Positions 34,675-44,086 of a stretch of 64,000 nt of DNA are shown here, one piece after another (the stretch's first letter is position 1; each line of letters opens with the position of its first letter). Source of the stretch: Brachypterus glaber (taxonomy: Eukaryota; Arthropoda; Insecta; Coleoptera; Kateretidae); the NCBI GenBank assembly GCA_958510825.1, contig OY294045.1, forward strand, positions 8,111,916-8,175,915, written 5' to 3'. The translations under genes and the position numbers were made by a program. The notes under the pieces were generated by a model. The model had not been told where the DNA came from. It was given only the letters and a program-made list of their open reading frames with translations, and did no database searches.

Positions 34675-34895
34675 TTGCTGGGGGAATTACCTAAGCATTT
34701 AAAAATTATTACCCCTGCCCCCGGGGGAGGATTTATAAAATATTTTTATCAGATTCAGCCACACCAGAAACCCTTACAATGTAAGGCTTACACAGATTTT
34801 TCACGGAAATATTGTGAGCATTTAAAAATTATTGACTCCACCCCCGAGGGTGGACTTAGATTATCAGATTCAGTTTTACGGACATTAAAAACACC
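34675..34895. repeat. Imperfect tandem duplication, 126-bp period
   Basis: The block GCATTTAAAAATTATT followed by a C-rich/G-rich palindrome (CCCCCGGGGG, then CACCCCCGAGGGTG) and TCAGATTCAG occurs twice. The first starts at about 34693, the second at about 34819. The frame at 34675-35079 spans it but has no family match. Confidence 0.6.
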
Positions 34896-34904
34896 TATAC
34901 ACAT

Positions 34905-35788
34905 ATACATGGCCGAGCGTATTAAATCCCGAGCAGCGAGGGATTTAAGAGTACGAGGCTATAATAGTCTTCTCTACCGTGGTTTATATATATTATTTTT
35001 TTCACTTCTGGCTCATTTATTCTTATTATTTAACATTTTTATCAATAATAAACTAAAATGTTTGCTGGATCTTAATTAACAGCGCAAAAACAAGTAGACT
35101 TTGAAATCGCCATTTCTGAAAACAAATGAATAAATTGTATTATTCACTGAAAGTTAGCAGTTCTAGTGGGTTGCATTTTGATATTTTTTTAAATTTGTGA
35201 AAACATAGGTAATACTTTATTTACTGAATATTAGGTTATATTCTATTATAATTAATTCATTTATAATATTTGCCATGCTTATTTTTTATCCAATAGCAAA
35301 ATATTGTTGTGTTTTGTCCATTAAAAATTATAAGCAATGACATGTCTTTGCAGTTCAAGGAAAATCAAGTAGCAGATATCAGTTGTTTATAAACTTTACT
35401 CCTACTAGGAGAGAAAAAATTATTATTGATATAGGTAATAATTATTTATTATTATTTAAAGCAGGTTAATTTTCGAGAGGGCAATATCGGTTTACCCATG
35501 AGTGCCATACAAGGTTTTATCCAATAAATAGCTTAGGAATTCATATTTTTATTAAAAATTTTAATGACATTTACAAGAAAATAATTTGACAAGTGACAGT
35601 TGAGTGGGTAAAATAAATAATTATCCCCTCAATAAAGTAAAAGCCACGCGGGGGTTATTACTGAGTTTATCTATTTAAAATAAAGCTGGTAATTGTCTTA
35701 TTATCTGTATGTATTGGATAAAGAAAATTGATTTCACACTCTGAAAACATGATAAATAATGGTATGTTCTAAAGCTAGTAGTGATAAA
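34905..35788. mobile_element. Hairpin element family 2, copy 2
   Basis: The hairpin at about 34908-35000 is capped by AAATCCCGAGCAGCGAGGGA. The body runs from CACTTCTGGCT (35013) to AGCTAGTAGTG (35788). It holds about 240 and 300 bp that copy 1 (17932-18303) lacks. No ORF is recognisable in this body. Confidence 0.65.
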
Positions 35789-35794
35789 TAGTAT

Positions 35795-35940
35795 ATTATT
35801 TACCAAGTGAGAGAAGTTTAACATTTTTGACCTGCGTCAAATTGCAGGATGAGCGCGCTAGCGCGAAGCCCGCAAGACGCGGTCTAAAATGTTAAATCTT
35901 CACTCACGTGGAAAATATAGTATTTTTTTCACTACCAGTA
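35795..35940. repeat. GC-capped hairpin of family 2
   Basis: The edges TAGTATATTATTTACC and AAAATATAGTATTTTTT pair, as do AGAGAAGTTTAACATTTT and GACC..GCGTC..TTGC with bulges. The tip has the 12-bp palindrome CGCGCTAGCGCG followed by AAGCC. It lies between two bodies with similar termini, as if both share it. Confidence 0.75.
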
Positions 35941-36613
35941 CAATTAATTAGCTATTTATTTATTTATTTTACTAAAATTTAATGAAAAAGCTTATAAATT
36001 TAAAATATCACGCTGGCCGTTCGCGGCCATTAAAAAAACAAATGAATAACTTGACATTTCTGGCAGAAATTTTCTGTTGATCTGCTAAAATTATTAAGTT
36101 AGAAAGTGTTTCCGTGTTAAGTATAATAAAATATATAAAAATGGAAAGTGAAATGCAAAATGATGATTCTGGTACTCCCCCAGAAATAGGGGACAGGCGA
36201 AAACTGTGAGGGAGAATCTATTGCCTCAAAAATCAATATATGGGGGTTGTACCTCTAGTAATCTATGATCCTTATGGTAATATATGGGTTGTATAATCTA
36301 TGATTGAATATGATGGACCAATGATTTTCACTTTTCGAAGTGTTTTTTGTAAAACATGTTTTATAGGTACTAATTTAGTTAATATTTTTTAATTTATCAT
36401 GCAATAAATAAATTTGGCGCCTAAAGACGCTAGTAAATAGCAATGTGATTTAATAATTAAGTGAAACGTCATATGCCAAAACAGCTGAATAAAAATTCAT
36501 TATTAACCATGGTGCAATTTCATTATTTTTAGAACCCCTGACGTCATAGGTAGAGAAATAATATTTCTACCAATGAAAAGAAGAGTAATAAAGATGTGCT
36601 TTTAGGCTGGTAG
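35941..36613 (+). mobile_element. Hairpin element family 2-like body with ORF remnant
   Basis: Begins CACTACCAGTAC and ends GGCTGGTAGTG, so the termini are inverted as in the neighbouring body. Unlike that body it keeps a promoter-side region and the start of an ORF (36141). A GC-rich palindrome, TGGCCGTTCGCGGCCA, lies at 36015. Confidence 0.6.
36141..36209 (+). pseudogene. LPxKS-type ORF start, frameshifted
   Basis: ATG starts MESEMQNDDSGTPPEIGDRRKL and then TGA. In the next frame the sequence goes on as KTVRENLLPQKSIYGG. Joined by a one-base shift this gives TPPEI, VRENLLPxKS, the order I associate with the start of tyrosine-recombinase-like (Crypton/DUF3504-type) insect proteins. The same LPxKS motif marks the ORF of family 1. 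Recognition is from memory and no profile was run. Confidence 0.45.
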
Positions 36614-36861
36614 TGATAAAAGAATATTATAGGACAGCGAGGTTTAAACAGTTGGAATATACAAAATAACATGCTATAATATAATCTAAAACATGCACAT
36701 AGGTAATCTAAAATGTAATTCAAATGTTGCAAACAATGTCAGTGCTTTTGTAACGAAATGTTTAGATAGACAACTAGCAAAACATTCTAGGTATTCATCA
36801 TAAAAGTTTTACAGCGATAGTAAATGAAAAAGCTTTACTAGTAATAGGATGTCGATAATAT
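36614..36861. other. No gene seen
   Basis: AT-rich spacer. Confidence 0.35.
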
Positions 36862-36990
36862 CGTGGGCTTACAAGAAAAGATCAAAGAGTCATGATATAT
36901 TGACAAATTTAACCTTCATTTTAAGTTTTTATTTTTTGCCATAATTGTTTTTGAGAAAAGAACTACTGCAAATCGCAATTACATGAATAG
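36862..36990. mobile_element. CGTCGGCTTACAAG MITE, end fragment
   Basis: Starts ATCGTGGGCTTACAAG and continues with the GATATATTGACAAATTTAAC block seen at 23950. The rest of the element is missing. Confidence 0.55.
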
Positions 36991-37657
36991 GGTGGTGCGA
37001 AAAAAATTAATTTTCAATTTGCTATACCGCGGAAAAGTTGCCTTAGGTGTATACTAGCATAACAAAAAAAAAAAAATATATCAAAATCGGACGATATCTT
37101 TCGTTCAAGCAAAACGCCGAAAGTTTTAAAAAATGACGAATTTGACAGTTTTTTCGTTGTTTTTTTTATTTTATCTGGAGTTTGTATTTTTAAGCGCTAT
37201 AGTGCTAAACCGTTAGTACCAGTACTGAATGGCCTGCAAAAAAATATCACTGCTTTTGCAGCATATCTTCCGAACGCGCAAAACGTCTGAATATTTGCAA
37301 AAATTCATATTTATATATCACTGTTTACATACAAATGCGCAGCTCTTCGCTTGCTTAGAAATAATCTAATTAATTTTAATTTTAAAATCTAAACAACCCA
37401 GAACTCACCACGAGGAGGTGGCTGTACTTTTGGTTCCATCCACACTCCTTCCCTCCATGAAGCAACGCTGTCAATGGTTGGATGGATCCATCCAACCATT
37501 AAGAATGTTGATATTTACAATATTTACAATTCATCCTCGTCTTATTTGTTTATGCCGATGCCACTTTGTAATCTGCCTTATTTGTGAATTGCTTGATCAG
37601 GTCTCTCTATTTAAGTGTCGTTCTAATGTATCCGACCCTTGATTAAAGTCCGCATAC
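36991..37657. other. Unassigned stretch with a perfect palindrome
   Basis: No gene is assigned. GC content rises around 37390-37640, and a 74-codon frame is open there without a family match. A possible mobile-element end starts near 36988 (AGGGTGGTGCGAAAAAAA). Confidence 0.35.
37473..37500. repeat. 28-bp perfect palindrome
   Basis: AATGGTTGGATGGA followed directly by its reverse complement, with the BamHI-like core GGATCC at the centre. Confidence 0.9.
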
Positions 37658-38343
37658 CTTACACAGAAAAAAAGGATATCTTGAATCAAAGCAAAACGAT
37701 CTTGAACCAAGGCCGCCATGGCTTTCGATATGTTCAACGCCATCACTGTCTTGGATCAAGTCCGCCGTGATCTTGGCATTTGAGGTCCTAGATTTAAGGA
37801 CATTTCCTTAAATCAAAGCCATATTATCTTAAACCAAGTATGTAATTATCTTGATTTAATATCATATTATCTTTATCCAAGATCATATTATCTTACACCA
37901 AGTCTTGGTTTAAGATTCCAGGGTTAATAGAATGGTAAATATTTTGAAAAAAGTTCCCACACATGTATAATATTATTTCGCACGTCTATAAAATATGATA
38001 CTTTCTTACTCTGTTAATCGTGTGAAATTTGGTTTCATAGGTGGTCGTAGGAAAAAGCACGTATTTTTGAAGAAAAACTTGTTGCAACGCTATTGCAAAA
38101 TGGCGCTTATAGGTATAAATTATTTAAAGCTACTATTACTATTTTAAATGTCATGCATTTAAGGAAAAAATCCTTGACACAAGGATTTTTCTACCAAGAG
38201 AATAATTAAAGGAAACCAAAGTCACAGATAATCTTAAACCAAGGATACATGATCTTAAAAGAAGATTATTACCTCGATTTAAGATAATATAAATCCAAGA
38301 TAATTTATTATCTTCTGCCAAGATAATCTTTTTTCTGTGTAAG
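37658..38343. mobile_element. Foldback element built of degenerate ATCTTRAAYCAAG repeats
   Basis: The ends are inverted over about 25 bp: CTTACACAGAAAAAAAGG and its complement. Within, a unit close to ATCTTGAAYCAAG recurs every 20 bp or so through the left arm (to about 37920). The complementary form AAGATAAT recurs through the right arm (38170-38330). The middle matches a dispersed 100-bp repeat (37968-38065). No ORF. Confidence 0.7.
37968..38065. repeat. Dispersed 100-bp repeat
   Basis: Diverged copy of 12961-13065, lying inside the foldback at 37658-38343. Confidence 0.5.
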
Positions 38344-38664
38344 TGAAGCTTCAGTTACTAGCTTCACGCAACGCTTTACGGGTTGCGTCTGACATGGGAA
38401 CTCTTTTATTTCCCAGTCAGGGACCTCACACGATTGTATGAAGCTTTTAATTTTTTCATTACTTACCAAGTACTTACTTAATAAAAAGTTGATACAAAAA
38501 AAAATTAAAATTAGGTCTCAAAGGGTTAAGGATATTTCAGACAGCGAGCTGAAAGTAAGAAGACGAGTAGGTAGGCCTAGAATGGAATACTGCTCACAAA
38601 TAATAAAATATGTAGGGTGTAGAAATTTTAGAACAGATAACTTGATGAAATAAATATATTTTTT
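38344..38664. other. No gene seen
   Basis: Spacer with an open 71-codon frame (38438-38653) that is basic but matches no family I know. Confidence 0.35.
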
Positions 38665-39293
38665 CTTCAAGCGTACTAAAATGTTCATATTATATAACTG
38701 AACACACTAGTTAGAAATGATCTAATATTTTACAGTAAAAAAATGAGTTCATTGGTGTACGCCGTAAAAAAAAGTAAGTTAGCAAAACCACCACTGGCGG
38801 CAGCACTCTTTGACTTTGATGACAGCCATACTTCAAACTTGTTTATTTATTATGTAAACAGGTGGTTGACTCGAGATTCTGTACAAAAACCTTGTGTAAA
38901 ATTGGTTAAAAATGATTGAAGAAGAATATATATAACTACAAATCTCCCCGAAATTGCAAATTCTATATTAGACAAGTTACCATCGAAATGGCGAAAAGTG
39001 TACGATTTAGCCTACGAAAAAAATTTAAAATGAGCTAAGGAAGGTTTAAGTTTATTTCGAAAAGGTTTTATTGGCCTATTTTAATAAAAAAAAAACATAC
39101 TTTATTACTGAATAAATTAAATTCAAAAATTAATATTTAAAAAAATATATATAGGATGCTTGAAGAAAAAATAGTATATTTCACTCAGAGGAAAGGTGTT
39201 TTTTTTACTCATCTGTAGTTTCCGGACTCCGTAAATTCTAAAGACTAGTAGGAAAAAGCTTCACTTTTTCTCTTAGTATAACTATATACTATT
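38665..39293 (+). mobile_element. Hairpin element family 1, copy E
   Basis: Full-length body. The ORF at 38912 stops after MIEEEYI. The hairpin has lost its GC cap (GGACTCCGTAAATTC), so the tip can no longer form as in the other copies. Confidence 0.8.
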
Positions 39294-39411
39294 AAACTTT
39301 AAAAACACCAGTTTACCTACTACTAAAATAAATCATATAACATTACAGAAATAAAAATTTTAAGGTTTAAAAAATACCGGTAAGCTTTTTTAAATAAGTA
39401 TTCTCAGCATG

Positions 39412-40135
39412 AAGCTGAAGTTTGCAACGTGTTTTTGCATCGAAAATTCAAATAAAATAAAATTAAACAAGTGATTTAATAACACGTTTTTAGCGCAAGC
39501 GGCTTGTTTTTTAAACTTGTGCTCGTGCCCTAAAAACGTATGTTATGAAACTAGTACTTTAATATAGGTAGGTACTATTTGAATTTTCAATGCAAAAAAA
39601 ACCTTGCAAACTTCAGCTTCATTACTCACCGTCTATTTACATCACTTTAAAGTATTAGGAATAGTTAAATATTTATAAGTAAAGACCAGTCGACCGGTAT
39701 TGCAGTTTTAATATTCATATCAAACAAACCTTTTGGGGTGTGCCAACGGAAACTTACCCCAAGGGCGTACCGAGTAAAGGGAGCCTTTCCCCATCCCCTC
39801 TTGAAAGGTTGGTAAATTTGGATTAATCTGTTCTATAAAATAGCTTATGTTATGAAACTAGTACTTTAATATACTATTTGAGTTTTCGTTGCATAAAAAC
39901 GTTGCAAATTTATGACGCTGAAGTTTGCAACATCGAAAATTCAAATAGTATATAAAATCACCTGTTCAATAACACGTTTTTAGGGCACTAGTACTTTAGA
40001 AAACTCGCCACAAGCGGCTTGTTTTCTAAACTTGTACTCGTGACCTAAAAACGTATGTTATGAAACTAGTACTTTAATATAAGTAGCTACTATTTGAATT
40101 TTCGATGCAAAAAAACGTTGCAAACTTCAGCTTTA
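39412..40135. repeat. Nested hairpin units with AAGCTGAAGTTTGCAAC arms
   Basis: Units read GAAGTTTGCAACG, CGAAAATTCAAATA, a central stem (ACACGTTTTTAGGGCAC against GTG..CCTAAAAACGT), then the complements. One unit lies at 39412-39620 and a second at 39840-40135. The edge CATAACATACG links them to 28006-28445. The unit between 39660 and 39830 is unrelated. Confidence 0.65.
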
Positions 40136-40609
40136 TTCAAATTTTTATTGTATATTTGGAGAATATAAGTCTTACCCCCATACCTCCAACATTATAAATA
40201 TCAACCCCCTCTTTTTACATTCTAAACTACACAAATTTATTTATTATAAAAGTAATAAGAATTAATTGACCTACCTTTACTTGGGGTGCAGGTAATTTTT
40301 TTATTAAAATTAACCCAGGGTAAGAAGGGGTAAAGAGATTTGTTTTTATTAACATAAAGCATATTTGATACCCTAAAATAAACGGCATAAGAGCCAGAGC
40401 CCCCTTAGTCGCCCTCTTTGAGCGTTTCGCGGGCCCCCTTTGCCTATTTTGCGGCCCTCCTTTGGCCATTTATCGGGCGCCTGTGGACCTTGCGGTCAAA
40501 AAATGTTCAAGTAACCTAAAATTTGGCATGCAAGCATAGTTTTTCAATTGAAACAACATAGGAGCGGTGCATATGAAAAATTAGGAAAAGGCCAGTCCGC
40601 CACCGATGG
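40136..40609. other. No gene seen
   Basis: Somewhat C/G-richer at 40390-40490. No family match for the 80-codon minus-strand frame. Confidence 0.35.
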
Positions 40610-40870
40610 ACTAGATTAGATTAGATTAGATTTATTCAGATCCATTGATGTATAGTACAAATCGGATGTAGTCAATACAATATTAGCCAGTATAAAAACA
40701 TATAAAATTATAATAAATAAGTACACACAAATTAAAATTTAGTGACCATAAAATTCAGAGAGAGAGTAAAAACAATTTTCGCTCAGATAATTTTTTGTTC
40801 TGTATTTAAATTGGTTACAAAACTATCTAAATTTTTCCTGATGTAAACAACGCTTTCAAGTATATACATA
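40610..40870 (-). mobile_element. 3' end fragment of the 24084-26925 LINE
   Basis: On the minus strand it matches 26500-26915 of the larger copy but skips the coding segment between TTTTGTTAACTG and CCAATG. It ends in AATCT-type repeats (40610-40632). So this is a 5'-truncated insertion with an internal deletion. Confidence 0.85.
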
Positions 40871-41037
40871 CTAGTTAGCTATAAAAGTTACACGGAAAAA
40901 TCAATAGTTGTTGAGAAAGTGTGAAGCTATAAAAGCCACTAATACCATTAAAGAACCACTTCAAGTGAGGATTGCCAATATAATTCTCATTAAAAGTAAC
41001 CGTTTTACACTGTCATAAAATATTTCGAGAGCATAAA
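40871..41037. other. No gene seen
   Basis: Short spacer leading to the tandem array. Confidence 0.4.
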
Positions 41038-41050
41038 TCATTTTTTTTAA
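41038..41050. repeat. Left 13-bp direct repeat flanking the ribozyme array
   Basis: TCATTTTTTTTAA; the same 13 bases stand at 42475-42487 on the far side of the array. Probably a target-site duplication. Confidence 0.7.
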
Positions 41051-41292
41051 CCGACAAACGTGCAGTATATATTTTTATAGACTGTCAATTCTTAACTTAT
41101 TTAACTCTTCTTAACCGGCTAAAGGTTCATATAATGGTTTAGGTCCGTGGCTTTTTGAATGCACGTTACTGTACACCCTAAATTGTGGCGATTTGCCTTT
41201 TGGGAACAAGTGAACAGATAACAGTGACCACATCAATAGATGGAACCATGCTTTTATATCTATCTAACGTTTTATTTGAATATTAGCAACAT

Positions 41293-41355
41293 ACAGGATA
41301 CACAGTGCTGATGATTCCCAAAAAGGATGAAATGGTACTATTCACTGTTTCCTGT
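41293..41355 (+). ncRNA. Type I hammerhead ribozyme, unit 1
   Basis: Stem I is formed by ACAGGA-TAC-ACAGTG (41293-41307) with CACTGT-T-TCCTGT (41343-41355), 6+6 bp around an internal loop. The core CTGATGA lies at 41308-41314. Stem II is TTCC-CAAAAA-GGAT (41315-41328), three pairs with a U-U mismatch at its base, where G-C is usual. GAAA follows at 41329-41332. Stem III is minimal (AU/AU around a short loop), as is common in animal type I forms. Predicted cleavage is after AUU, between 41342 and 41343. The U-U pair and the AUU triplet may lower activity. Confidence 0.72.
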
Positions 41356-41654
41356 CCATTTGATTTTAACGACAGATAGATAACTTTCTTATATATATTT
41401 TTCGGTTATTAACCGACAAACGTGCAGTATATATTTTTATAGACTGTCAATTCTTAACTTATTTAACTCTTCTTAACCGGCTAAAGGTTCATATAATGGT
41501 TTAGGTCCGTGGCATTTTGAATGCACGTTACTGTACACCCTAAATTGTGGCGATTTGCCTTTTGGGAACAAGTGAACAGATAACAGTGACCACATCAATA
41601 GATGGAACCATGCTTTTATATCTATCTAACGTTTTATTTGAATATTAGCAACAT

Positions 41655-41717
41655 ACAGGATACACAGTGCTGATGATTCCCAAAAAGGATGAAATGGTAC
41701 TATTCACTGTTTCCTGT
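41655..41717 (+). ncRNA. Type I hammerhead ribozyme, unit 2
   Basis: Identical by eye to the unit 1 motif, exactly 362 bp downstream. Cleavage at both would release a unit-length 362-nt RNA. Confidence 0.72.
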
Positions 41718-42016
41718 CCATTTGATTTTAACGACAGATAGATAACTTTCTTATATATATTTTTCGGTTATTAACCGACAAACGTGCAGTATATATTTTT
41801 ATAGACTGTCAATTCTTAACTTATTTAACTCTTCTTAACCGGCTAAAGGTTCATATAATGGTTTAGGTCCGTGGTATTTTGAATGCACGTTACTGTACAC
41901 CCTAAATTGTGGCGATTTGCCTTTTGGGAACAAGTGAACAGATAACAGTGACCACATCAATAGATGGAACCATGCTTTTATATCTATCTAACGTTTTATT
42001 TGAATATTAGCAACAT

Positions 42017-42079
42017 ACAGGATACACAGTGCTGATGATTCCCAAAAAGGATGAAATGGTACTATTCACTGTTTCCTGT
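42017..42079 (+). ncRNA. Type I hammerhead ribozyme, unit 3
   Basis: Same motif at the same phase as in units 1 and 2. Confidence 0.72.
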
Positions 42080-42378
42080 CCATTTGATTTTAACGACAGA
42101 TAGATAACTTTCTTATATATATTTTTCGGTTATTAACCGACAAACGTGCAGTATATATTTTTATAGACTGTCAATTCTTAACTTATTTAACTCTTCTTAA
42201 CCGGCTAAAGGTTCATATAATGGTTTAGGTCCGTGGCTTTTTGAATGCACGTTACTGTACACCCTAAATTGTGGCGATTTGCCTTTTGGGAACAAGTGAA
42301 CAGATAACAGTGACCACATCAATAGATGGAACCATGCTTTTATATTTATCTAACGTTTTATTTGAATATTAGCAACAT

Positions 42379-42441
42379 ACAGGATACACAGTGCTGATGA
42401 TTCCCAAAAAGGATGAAATGGTACTATTCACTGTTTCCTGT
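42379..42441 (+). ncRNA. Type I hammerhead ribozyme, unit 4
   Basis: Same motif. This unit differs from the others elsewhere (TTTATCTAACG for TCTATCTAACG), outside the ribozyme. Confidence 0.72.
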
Positions 42442-42474
42442 CCATTTGATTTTAACGACAGATAGATAACTTTC

Positions 42475-42487
42475 TCATTTTTTTTAA
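42475..42487. repeat. Right 13-bp direct repeat flanking the ribozyme array
   Basis: TCATTTTTTTTAA, identical to 41038-41050. The T-run makes part of the match cheap; the TCA and AA edges add weight. Confidence 0.7.
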
Positions 42488-42745
42488 ATTTTAAAGAATC
42501 CCACTTAGAGTTTTTTTTTAAGTTTAAAAAGTACTTATATTACAATAAGTATACACGGTTCTTTTTTGGGGGTATTTTTTGTTTTTTTCGAAACACTGAA
42601 TTTTCTTTACCATTCGATAGTACCGTCCATTTATATAATTTTCAGCGAAAGGAAAAACAAATTAAAAAAATTGTTGAAATTTTTTTAAAGTTTTTTATTT
42701 ATTTTTTTTTTTAATAATTGGAAAAATGCATTATAAAATGTAAAA
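42488..42745. other. No gene seen
   Basis: T-rich spacer. Confidence 0.4.
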
Positions 42746-42812
42746 AAATAGATCACTTCTAACTAGTGTGTTCAGTTATAAAATATGAACATTTTAGTAC
42801 GCGTGAAGAAAA
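42746..42812 (-). mobile_element. Hairpin element family 1, terminal fragment
   Basis: Only the 5' end of the body in minus orientation, from AAAAATAGATCACTTCTAAC to GTACGCGTGAAG. Everything else is missing. Confidence 0.75.
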
Positions 42813-43016
42813 AATTAATTAAACAAAATTTTAAAATGTAGAATATCTCTTTTCTATAAAGCTTTGCCTTGAAATGACTATTTCATACATTAATTTTAGA
42901 ATAAAAAAAAAGATAAATGGTAACAGTGCTCATTTAAAAAAGACTCCTAATGTAATGGCAATGTTCCAATATTTTAAGAAATTTAAAATTTATAAGAATA
43001 TAAAAATTTCAACAGC
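42813..43016. other. No gene seen
   Basis: AT-rich spacer. The frame at 42874-43083 is not recognisable. Confidence 0.35.
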
Positions 43017-43447
43017 TAAGGCGCCTTTTCACGGAGCAATTTGTACGCAAGTTTGGTGCTATGCAATTTTGTTGCAAGAATGATTCAGTCACTGCGCATG
43101 CCTTCAGGCAAATTTGATGCTATTTTCTAGCCATCAAATTATTAGAACAAGTTCTATTTTTCGACGATTTTCATGCAAGATTTATAGTTATTTTCGTGGT
43201 ACCAACCTGGAAAAAAGTTACTAAATCGATTTCTTTTTACTAATATAGTAGCAACTGGACATGTAAATAATTATTATTAATAATATGCCGGTCTGTCTAA
43301 CTAAAAAGCTTCATTAAAAAAGCAAATGCTAGGTTATGTTTGTGTCAAAAAATGCAGAGACACGTCAAAATTGTCTGGTTGGCAGCATTATTAAACTTGC
43401 AATATAAAGCGTCAAACTTGCGTATAACTTGCTCCGTGAAAAGGCAA
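43017..43447. mobile_element. MITE, CCTTTTCACGGAGCAA ends
   Basis: The left end is GGCGCCTTTTCACGGAGCAA; the right end (43390-43445) is its complement with differences. A second right end stands alone at 44210-44272, where the match to the left end is better (GCTCCGTGAAAAGGCGCC). So either two elements or an extended one was split by the palindrome. Confidence 0.65.
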
Positions 43448-43505
43448 ATGAATGTATAATTATAAAACATTTTTCTATTCCTTAAAACGACTTTTGTTTG
43501 ATTAA

Positions 43506-43589
43506 CGCAGTCGTCCCTCCGAAGTGACTGATCGGTTTCGTGCTTTTTAGCACTCTTCAGAGCCACATATCGGTAGTAGGGACAACTAC
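43506..43589 (-). ncRNA. Hammerhead-like motif, left arm
   Basis: Mirror image of the motif at 44003-44086, with CTGAAGA on the minus strand at 43560-43554. Equal sequence in both arms means either strand's transcript would contain one. Confidence 0.45.
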
Positions 43590-44002
43590 GAAAATCAAAT
43601 CTTTTCCATATATCTCTATATAGAGTTTAAAAATCGTTGTAAGGAAAAGCAAAAACAGCTAGCGACATCTACTGCTAAAAGCAGAGACTGGATAAACCTA
43701 TCGACAGTCCAAAAAAGGAAGCAGTATTGGTTTCAAGAACCTATGGCACGCTGTCGATAGGGGGCAGATTAATCAATGCCACAGGATTCAATTGGCGGCA
43801 ATGTCCACCGTGGCATTGATTAATCTGCCCCCTATCGACAGCGTGCCATAGGTTCTTGAAACCAATACTGCTTCCTTTTTTGGACTGTCGATAGGTTTAT
43901 CCAGTTTCTGCTTTTAGCAGTAGATGTCGCTAGCTGTTTTTGCTTTTCCTTACAACGATTTTTAAACTCTATATAGAGATATATGGAAAAGATTTGATTT
44001 TC

Positions 44003-44086
44003 GTAGTTGTCCCTACTACCGATATGTGGCTCTGAAGAGTGCTAAAAAGCACGAAACCGATCAGTCACTTCGGAGGGACGACTGCG
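44003..44086 (+). ncRNA. Hammerhead-like motif, right arm
   Basis: Core CTGAAGA (44032-44038, fits CUGANGA), stem II GTGCT-AAAA-AGCAC (44039-44052), GAAA (44053-44056), then a tiny stem III AC/GT with the triplet GTC (44064-44066). Outside, CGTAGTTGTCCCT (44002-44014) pairs with AGGGACGACTGCG (44074-44086) over 13 positions including two G-U pairs. These pair only in this sense. CCGA (44019-44022) can pair with TCGG (44070-44073). The pairs next to the core in stem I are poor, so activity is uncertain. Penelope-like elements are known to carry hammerheads with tiny stem III. Confidence 0.45.

Larger units (their letters stand above)
41051..42474 (+). mobile_element. Retrozyme-like array: four 362-bp units, each with a hammerhead motif
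   Basis: AACCGACAAACGTG starts at 41049, 41411, 41773 and 42135, giving a constant 362-bp period. The units differ at only a few sites (for example GGCTTTTTG, GGCATTTTG and GGTATTTTG). The total is four units minus about 24 bp at the ends. Each unit holds a type I hammerhead fold (listed separately), and 13-bp direct repeats flank the array. No protein is encoded. Tandem non-coding units of this size with type I hammerheads and target duplications match what is known of animal retrozymes, thought to move with Penelope-like enzymes. A plain satellite that happens to carry the motif is the alternative. Confidence 0.75.

Noticed and set aside
34675..35079. 134-codon open frame as a gene
   Set aside because: It spans a tandem duplication and a hairpin, has proline-rich text from the C-run palindrome, and matches no family.
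41051..42474. The four-unit array as an ordinary satellite
   Set aside because: Only four units, 13-bp direct repeats on both sides and a correctly folded hammerhead in each unit favour a mobile retrozyme. A satellite origin stays open until genome copies are examined.
41038..42487. Repeat array as CRISPR
   Set aside because: Units are 362 bp without spacers in a eukaryotic genome; no Cas genes.
43345..43566. MALKSAKKHETDQS frame as a host or element protein
   Set aside because: It starts inside the palindrome arm and runs past its edge into the MITE; no family match. The arm is better explained by RNA structure.
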